Origin: Anaerolineae bacterium
Lineage (GTDB): Bacteria > Chloroflexota > Anaerolineae > Aggregatilineales > Phototrophicaceae
Assembly: GCA_022826865.1 (NCBI GenBank)
Contig: JAJDUC010000109.1
Location: 1-62,903 of the forward strand
Reading direction: 5' to 3'
Length of the DNA stretch: 62,903 nucleotides
The notes below the pieces were generated by a model. That model was not told the origin of the DNA. It saw only the letters and a list, made by a program, of their open reading frames with translations, and did no database searches. Positions 57,540 through 62,903 of this stretch are shown here, in pieces. The position numbers were made by a program, and so were the translations under genes. The number at the start of each line of letters is the position of its first letter. Position 1 is the first letter of the stretch.

Positions 57540-58319
57540 ATGGGAAGTCATAATACGATTCTCCGTTCGTTGCTAAAGACAATTGTTATTGGAGGCGACG
57601 TAACGTCGCTCTGTACTGAGCTGCTTTCGTTGCAGGCGCGCCAGGCCGGTTGGCAACTGATGGAGTATTTTGCTGTACCCGCATCAACTGACGTTGCCGC
57701 GGATGAGTTTAGCGCGCCTACAGCCACAATTGCATTCGACATTATCGGGATGCGCGAGACGTTCGGTGGGGATGGAATATCAATCAGGCGAGACGAAGAG
57801 AACATCTGCCTGACGGTTTCGCAGAGGGACGGATTATTGTTGACTGGACTGCTCGGTGAGGTTTATTCACAAACCGCTGATGTTTTGTTGCGCCGTCTGT
57901 GCAATACATTTACAACGCCACTTCTATCAATTCTTGCAAGGATTTTCCAAGTTCCAGCGGCGCATTGTGTAAGCACGAACACGAAAGGCGGCTCTGGCGC
58001 ACCATCGTTTTTCTTTGTCAATAGAAGCGGAATCGAACTAGAATGCGAACTGCGGCTCACAGGTGGCGGCAGTTTCGACGGCATTGCAAGAACTCTTTCA
58101 GACGACTCCAATATTGTCATCGTCGATTACTTGACTGAATCCATGAACCAGCAGATCCGTAGCAAGCGGAAACACTGGGTCGAGCTCGGCGCGACCGACG
58201 GTTACAAGCGAATGTTCACAGTCTTTACTTATCTTGACATTCCCTGCGTCGACTTCACTGGCGACCTCGATTCGGCGCTGGATGAGATAATCCCCGAAGC
58301 ATTTGACGAAATCGCGTAG
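57540..58319 (+). CDS. Uncharacterised partner of the GHKL ATPase, 259 aa
   Basis: I do not recognise this protein. It starts at ATG 57540, right after the stop of the ATPase gene (57536-57538), with GGAGG (57530-57534) as its ribosome site, so it is translationally coupled. It has no signal peptide, an N-terminal helical region (LLKTIVIGGD..LCTELLSLQARQA), a Gly-rich segment KGGSGAPSFFFV and a C-terminal acidic end. The gene shares the low-GC composition. It may be a sensor, an effector or an assembly factor for the ATPase. Confidence 0.7.
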   Translation: MGSHNTILRSLLKTIVIGGDVTSLCTELLSLQARQAGWQLMEYFAVPASTDVAADEFSAPTATIAFDIIGMRETFGGDGISIRRDEENICLTVSQRDGLLLTGLLGEVYSQTADVLLRRLCNTFTTPLLSILARIFQVPAAHCVSTNTKGGSGAPSFFFVNRSGIELECELRLTGGGSFDGIARTLSDDSNIVIVDYLTESMNQQIRSKRKHWVELGATDGYKRMFTVFTYLDIPCVDFTGDLDSALDEIIPEAFDEIA

Positions 58320-58432
58320 CCCCCCAAATTCGCCAACGCGCCCCGAACCCGTTACAATCCGCACATCCGCCGCGCCGCGACCCGGCGAGACGCGGACATG
58401 TTCAAGTAGACCGAAGAAACGAGGTACAGAAA

Positions 58433-59716
58433 ATGAAGAAACTATGGCTGTTCTTACTCATCGTTGCGCTCTTGCTGCCCGCTGGCGCGCTGGCGCAGGA
58501 CATGCCCCACGCCGGCGTCGAAATCGTGACCAACTTCATGCAGTCGGGCACCTACGACATCGGCGCCGAGCAGCTGGAACCCGGCTTCGAGGAAGCGACC
58601 GGCATCGAGCTCGAGATAGTGGCGTCGCCATTTGTTGTCTTGGTGCAGAACAACATCACCGATCTGACCACGGGCACGGGCGAGTTTGACGTGATCTCGG
58701 GCGATTTCTGGATCGGAAGCGTTTGGGGGCAGATGCATCCGCTGGATGACTTCATCGAGCGCGATATGTGGGGCGGCTCCTTCATCGAGGGCTTGACGAA
58801 GCAGGGTCCTTCCGCCTACTTTGACGGCAAGCGGATCGGCATCCCCTACAGCGCCGATGCTTATGGGCTGATCTATCGCACCGATATCTTTGAGGAAGCG
58901 GGCATCGAAGCCGACTGGGAGACCTGGGACGACTTCATCGCCGTGCTGGGCGAGCTCGAGATGCACCTGGAAGGCAGTGATATCGCCCCGAACGTCTTCG
59001 CTTTTGGCGCTTCGGAGCAGGCGGCTGCCATCTTCTTGGGTATGTACGACGGCTATCTGGTGGATGCGGCGGGCAATTACGCGCTGGATCACGACCAAGC
59101 CATCGCCTCTTTGAATCAGTTGAAGAGCCTGCTGGATTACAATCCGGAGGGCGCCACCGGCTTGAGCATCGATGAAGCCAACTCGGTCTTCCTCACGGGC
59201 AAAGCGGCCACGATGATTTGCTGGGTCAGCTTTGTGCGGGCGGCGGCGCAGGATCCGGATTCGTCGCTGGTCGTTGACAATTGGGCGACGGCGACATTCC
59301 CGGGTCCGGGCTTCCCCTTCCTCTCGGCTTGGAATCTATTCATATCCGGCTATAGCGAGAACCCTGAAGCCGCTTGGGAATGGATCAAGTATTACATCAC
59401 CGAAGACGAAGCCAAACGCCGTTTCGTCGAGCTCGGCGTCGGTTCGCCTTTCTTGAGCACCTATGAAGATCCGGAGTTGATTGAGCAGTACAGCCACGAC
59501 TTCCCGTCAATGGTCGCGAACTTGAATCGGGCGGAGACGGTGCCCTGGATTTTCGCCGCCTTCGAGGTTTTCTTCCGCCACATGAGCGAATTCATCATCG
59601 GCGCCGCCACCGCCGAAGAAACGCTGGAGAATACGCTGGCCGATTGGTCGGAGCTGGAAGTGCCGGAAGGTCTGCTGCAGTCAGCTGCGGCGCAAGGGCA
59701 GATGCAAGAGGGCTAA
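58433..59716 (+). CDS. Carbohydrate ABC transporter substrate-binding protein
   Basis: This 427-aa family-1 binding protein has a signal peptide ending near L-A-Q (residue 22), with no lipobox Cys, so it may be soluble or held by other means. IGIPYSADAYGLIYRTDIFEE and the hydrophobic C-terminal part IFAAFEVFF are typical of sugar-binding proteins. It heads the importer operon; GGT-rich leader sequence precedes the ATG. The sugar is unknown. Confidence 0.9.
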   Translation: MKKLWLFLLIVALLLPAGALAQDMPHAGVEIVTNFMQSGTYDIGAEQLEPGFEEATGIELEIVASPFVVLVQNNITDLTTGTGEFDVISGDFWIGSVWGQMHPLDDFIERDMWGGSFIEGLTKQGPSAYFDGKRIGIPYSADAYGLIYRTDIFEEAGIEADWETWDDFIAVLGELEMHLEGSDIAPNVFAFGASEQAAAIFLGMYDGYLVDAAGNYALDHDQAIASLNQLKSLLDYNPEGATGLSIDEANSVFLTGKAATMICWVSFVRAAAQDPDSSLVVDNWATATFPGPGFPFLSAWNLFISGYSENPEAAWEWIKYYITEDEAKRRFVELGVGSPFLSTYEDPELIEQYSHDFPSMVANLNRAETVPWIFAAFEVFFRHMSEFIIGAATAEETLENTLADWSELEVPEGLLQSAAAQGQMQEG

Positions 59717-59724
59717 GTCTGCGT

Positions 59725-59751
59725 GAGGCGGGGGTCAGTGACCTCCGCCTC
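59725..59751 (+). terminator. Strong hairpin between the binding protein and the permease
   Basis: GAGGCGGGGGT (59725-59735) pairs with ACCTCCGCCTC (59741-59751), loop CAGTG, with one G-U pair and a T-rich but interrupted tail. Such a stem often raises binding-protein mRNA above that of the permeases. Confidence 0.65.
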
Positions 59752-59825
59752 TTCGTTTGTGTATACGAAAACGCTTGGCGAAACTTTAACCGACGCGGAA
59801 GCAGAGCGATTGACTCAGTGGATCA

Positions 59826-60743
59826 ATGAGTTCTTCGATTACATCGCGGGTGCAGAGCAGTAAATCAAGTTGGCATCGCCGGCACGATTTGCCCTGGCTG
59901 CTTGTCTTCGTGATCCCGGCCCTTATCATCGTGGTGGCGGTGCAGATATATCCCTTGGCTTATTCGGTGTTTTTATCCGTCCAAGATTGGGTGCTGACTG
60001 AATCGCAGACGCCCAAAGGTTTCGTTGGGCTGGATAACTTTGTCAAAGAATTGGGCGACGACACCTTCAGGCGTTCGGTGCGCAATAGCTTTATTATCAC
60101 AGGAGGCGCGCTGGCGCTGCAAATGACGCTCGGCATTATGCTTGCATATCTGACGATGGGTTCCAGCTGGCGGATGCGCGCGGTGCGCACCTTGCTCATC
60201 CTGCCGATGGTGATTGCGCCGGTGGCGGCCGGCACGCTTTGGCGGATTCTGCTAAATTACCGCGCGGGCCTGGTAAATCATGTGCTCAGTCTTGTCGGCA
60301 TACAGGGTCCGGAGTGGCTGGCAACGCCGGATTGGGCGATCGTTTCAGTCATTCTTCTGGATACCTGGCAATGGACACCCTTTGTCTTGTTGGTGGTTGG
60401 AGCGGCGATTGCCAGCATACCCGACGACTTGCTAGAGGTCGCGGCCATTGACGGCGCGTCTCGCTGGAAGACATTTCTCTATGTGGAACTGCCGCTGTTA
60501 ATGCCGCTGCTGCTGTTGACGCTGGTCTTCCGCATGCTGGAGTCGCTTTTGTCGCTGGATTCGATTTATTCGCTGACTTTTGGGGGACCAGGTTACAGCA
60601 CCTATACCTTGACCTACTACATTTACACTCTGGGCCTGCGCAGCTTCAACTTCGGCGCGGCGGCTGCGTCGTCCTGGATGTTTATGGTTTTCGCCAGCAT
60701 CTGCATCGGCCTGGTCTTCTGGTTCCAGCGGCGGGAGCGATAG
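59826..60743 (+). CDS. ABC sugar permease (MalF/UgpA-like)
   Basis: This 305-aa membrane protein has six predicted helices, the first at about 25-43 (PWLLVFVIPALIIVVAVQIY), and the cytoplasmic EAA-loop EVAAIDGASRWKTFLYVELP, which contacts the transport ATPase. Its partner is the permease at 61.7 kb. The operon has no ATPase gene; an MsmK-like shared ATPase encoded elsewhere is likely. The spacing to the binding protein is 109 bp. Confidence 0.9.
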   Translation: MSSSITSRVQSSKSSWHRRHDLPWLLVFVIPALIIVVAVQIYPLAYSVFLSVQDWVLTESQTPKGFVGLDNFVKELGDDTFRRSVRNSFIITGGALALQMTLGIMLAYLTMGSSWRMRAVRTLLILPMVIAPVAAGTLWRILLNYRAGLVNHVLSLVGIQGPEWLATPDWAIVSVILLDTWQWTPFVLLVVGAAIASIPDDLLEVAAIDGASRWKTFLYVELPLLMPLLLLTLVFRMLESLLSLDSIYSLTFGGPGYSTYTLTYYIYTLGLRSFNFGAAAASSWMFMVFASICIGLVFWFQRRER

Positions 60744-60766
60744 AGCATTCATTTGTCGGATTTCTT

Positions 60767-61753
60767 ATGAAAATTGGGGCTCTAGGCATTGATATACCCG
60801 ACCAGCGCGTTGACGGACGCCGACAGGTCCTTGTGGATGAGCTGGCGCATGCCCAGTCGCTCGGGTATCCCTTGGCGGAATTGTCGATTGCCAGTTTGAC
60901 CGTCATCATCAATGGCGAGTTGATTGCGCAGCGTGTGCGGGCAATTCGGAAGGCGATCGCGCCCTTCGACCTGCGCTATTCCGTTCATGCCCCCGGCCGT
61001 TCCAACTTGGCCTTCGGCCCGGACCTTGATATGGAGTATCGCGTGTTGGAAGCCTGCCTGCGATTCTGTCAGGCCATCGGCGCGCGCGTGCTGGTCTATC
61101 ACAGTGGGCTGCAAGCCTTGGATGCCGCGCGAACCGGGACGGTTTCGCTGCCAGGCGAAGAAGAATTGGCGCGCGGGGCGGAGCGTGAAGTGGCGGCCCT
61201 GCGCAAACTGGCGCGAATTGCCGCCGATTCAGGCGTGATTATCGGCATGGAAAATGGCGACCCGCATCTTTGGGAATATGCAGTATTGTTTCAGGCTGGT
61301 CGGGGCCGGGATGATCTTGCCAAGTATCACGCTCGGCTGCGGACATCGGCGCTCATTGAGCAGGTCATGGCGGTAGATCATCCCAACGTCCGGGTAACGC
61401 TGGACCTGGGACACTTGCATCTAGCCACTCAGGCGCTGGGCGATGACTACTTGGCGGCGATTGCGTTGGCGGCGCCCTGGCTCTGTCATCTGCATATCAA
61501 CGACAACTTCGGCAAACTGGATACGGGCTACGACTACGAAGGCTATCGTCTGCCCTATGGCGAAGCCGACCTGCATCTGCCGCCGGGCTGGGGGGCGATT
61601 CCATTTGCCGAGGCCTTTGCGCGTTTGCAAGATTACCAGGGCGATATCGTCCTGGAGATCAAAGAGCGCTATCGCGATCATCTGGACGAGGCGCTCGCCA
61701 ACATACGGCGGATTCTGCTCGAAAACGGACATGATCTGAATGAAGCGATCTAG
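60767..61753 (+). CDS. Sugar phosphate isomerase/epimerase-like TIM-barrel protein
   Basis: This 328-aa protein belongs to the xylose isomerase-like TIM-barrel (AP endonuclease 2) family. It shows the metal-site segments VLVYHSGLQ, IGMENGDP, VTLDLGHLHL, HLHINDNFG and DIVLEIKERY in order. It lies between the two permeases and overlaps the second by 14 bp, so it probably acts on the imported sugar. The substrate is unknown. Confidence 0.85.
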   Translation: MKIGALGIDIPDQRVDGRRQVLVDELAHAQSLGYPLAELSIASLTVIINGELIAQRVRAIRKAIAPFDLRYSVHAPGRSNLAFGPDLDMEYRVLEACLRFCQAIGARVLVYHSGLQALDAARTGTVSLPGEEELARGAEREVAALRKLARIAADSGVIIGMENGDPHLWEYAVLFQAGRGRDDLAKYHARLRTSALIEQVMAVDHPNVRVTLDLGHLHLATQALGDDYLAAIALAAPWLCHLHINDNFGKLDTGYDYEGYRLPYGEADLHLPPGWGAIPFAEAFARLQDYQGDIVLEIKERYRDHLDEALANIRRILLENGHDLNEAI

Positions 61754-62588
61754 CTCTCCCATGCAGCGCTTGCTTGCCTTCGCGCACGGCGCCATACTTC
61801 TATTGGCCTGTCTGGTTGTGCTTGTGCCACTGGCATACTTGATTATCAACAGCATTAAGCTCCCTCGTGAATTCTTGACCGTGCCGCCGACCATCTTGCC
61901 GAGCGAGGTCACGCTTGAGCATTATCAAGAACTCATTGAAGATAAGAAAACAGTTCGTTACTTTCGGAATAGCTTGACGGTCGCGGTCTGGACGACCGGG
62001 ATCACCATTTTGACTGGCACGCTGGCCGCCTATGGCTTGGCGCGTATGAAACTGGCGGCTAAGTTACTCGCCTTCATCACCTTCATATTTCTCTTCATCC
62101 GCTTTTATCCCCGCGTAACGACCGTGATACCTTTCTTCCTGGTCATGCGCCAATTCGATTTGCTGGATACGGTTTGGGCGATCATCATCGGGCATCTGGG
62201 CATCACCATTCCATTTGTCACCTGGTTGATGCTCGTCGTCTTTCAAGACTTGCCCGAGGAAATTGAAGAAGCGGCAATTGTTGATGGCGCAAGCGTCTGG
62301 CAGCGCTTCTGGCGCGTTGTCTTGCCGATCGTCATGCCCAGCGTTTCGGCGGCGGCGATCTTGACGGCCTTCTTGTCCTGGAACGAGTTTTTGATTGCGT
62401 CAAGCGTGGCGCGGCGGAAAGCCAGCGTTTTGTCCATTGCCGTCGCCGGTTTTGTCAGCGACAAGGGCATCCAGTGGGGTCCGATGGCGGCCATGAGCGT
62501 GGTGATGATCCTGCCTATGATCGTATTCGCCTTGTTCGCGCAAAAGTACCTGATACGGGGCATCACATTTGGCGCGGTCAAGGGCTAA
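61740..62588 (+). CDS. ABC sugar permease (MalG-like)
   Basis: This 282-aa permease has six predicted helices and the EAA-loop EIEEAAIVDGASVWQRFWRV. It is the heteromeric partner of the 59.8 kb permease. ATG 61740 overlaps the isomerase end by 14 bp, giving coupled translation. The stop is at 62588, after which the coding stretch ends. Confidence 0.9.
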   Translation: MKRSSSPMQRLLAFAHGAILLLACLVVLVPLAYLIINSIKLPREFLTVPPTILPSEVTLEHYQELIEDKKTVRYFRNSLTVAVWTTGITILTGTLAAYGLARMKLAAKLLAFITFIFLFIRFYPRVTTVIPFFLVMRQFDLLDTVWAIIIGHLGITIPFVTWLMLVVFQDLPEEIEEAAIVDGASVWQRFWRVVLPIVMPSVSAAAILTAFLSWNEFLIASSVARRKASVLSIAVAGFVSDKGIQWGPMAAMSVVMILPMIVFALFAQKYLIRGITFGAVKG

Positions 62589-62704
62589 GGCTGGAGCCGT
62601 CGACTAAGGGTCCCCTGCGCGCCATGCCTTTTCAACCGCCCCTTAATCTTAGTAAATGCAAGCAAGTCGCGCAAAAAGAAAACGATTCTCATATCACGAA
62701 ATCT

Positions 62705-62774
62705 GTAGGGGCGAGCCTTGGCTCGCCCGCAGCATCGCCGTTTTACATTTGGGCGACTCAAGAGTCGCCCCTAC
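62705..62774. repeat. Double-hairpin interspersed repeat, copy 4
   Basis: The ends are GTAGGGGCGA and TCGCCCCTAC; the hairpin arms are GGGCGAGCC/GGCTCGCCC and GGGCGACTC/GAGTCGCCC. Architecture as in the other copies with a third set of arm letters that still pair. It lies between the ABC operon and the putative transposase. The bases ahead of it (CATATCACGAAATCTGTAGG) resemble those ahead of copies 1 and 3. Confidence 0.8.
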
Positions 62775-62871
62775 AAGGCTTGTCCGGTACTGGGTTGGCA
62801 TAGATGAACGGAAAATGAAAGAAGGTGCTAATTTAGAGTAAGTGCCAAACTGCCAGGTAAGGAGCTTACTC

Positions 62872-62903
62872 GTGGATTTAGACACCTTCTTCACCGCATT
62901 ATA
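62872..62903 (+). CDS. Start of a gene cut off by the window end, possibly a transposase
   Basis: GTG 62872 after TAAGGAG (62858-62864) opens ten codons reading V-D-L-D-T-F-F-T-A-L. I associate this type of start with certain IS-family transposases, but the fragment is too short to be sure. Confidence 0.35.
   Translation, partial: MDLDTFFTAL

Noticed and set aside
59644..59829. A 61-aa frame across the end of the binding-protein gene
   Set aside because: It overlaps the binding-protein gene and spans its downstream hairpin; no ribosome site.

Overview
The window looks like chromosomal DNA of a GC-rich Chloroflexota bacterium, probably Anaerolineae-like. This is an inference from gene content: F420 biosynthesis together with a YgeW/YgeY/SsnA/XDH purine-catabolic set, an F1-only atp cluster, 2TM-RCK channels, and the 'GTAGGGGCG..CGCCCCTAC' interspersed repeats. 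No 16S rRNA or ribosomal-protein marker is present to confirm it.

Layout. 1-425: two double-hairpin repeats and a promoter. 0.4-12.8 kb: purine/ureide-type catabolism, with 8-oxoguanine deaminase, adenine deaminase, the YgeY hydrolase, the YgeW knotted carbamoyltransferase, carbamate kinase, two fold-type-II PLP enzymes, an embedded membrane glycosyltransferase and the aminohydrolase SsnA. 12.8-17.5 kb: a compact coenzyme F420 cassette (npdG, cofE, an FbiB-C-like nitroreductase, cofD, cofC, an LLM oxidoreductase). 17.6-25.2 kb: a phosphoesterase and a molybdenum hydroxylase operon (fused FAD/2Fe-2S subunit, an unnamed 584-aa protein with a nucleosidase-like C-terminal half, the Mo subunit, and a YqeC-MocA-like fusion). 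All of these genes read in one direction, so deamination, nucleoside cleavage, hydroxylation and carbamoyl-phosphate/ATP recovery can be read as one programme, with F420 as an associated redox cofactor.

25.2-55.3 kb is mostly housekeeping: a K+ channel (-), purine nucleoside phosphorylase, FabH/FabF (-), proC, atpAGDC, an MreB-like protein, Rex (-) with a Rex-like operator, tRNA-Leu(UAG), tig-clpP-clpX, obg-nadD, a tandem periplasmic binding protein, two EamA exporters (-), two adjacent superoxide dismutases (one with a Tat signal) and a fumarase/aspartase-family lyase. A Rex-like site also overlaps the apparent -35 of the atp promoter.

55.3-58.3 kb is a visibly AT-richer two-gene island: a GHKL (MutL/MORC/Hsp90-type) ATPase whose C-terminus carries a PD-(D/E)XK-like pattern, followed by an unrecognised 259-aa partner with its own Shine-Dalgarno. 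It is the best candidate here for an undescribed, possibly defensive, system. 58.4-62.6 kb is a carbohydrate ABC importer (binding protein, two permeases, no ATPase) with a sugar isomerase-like gene. The window ends with a fourth repeat copy and the first codons of what may be a transposase.
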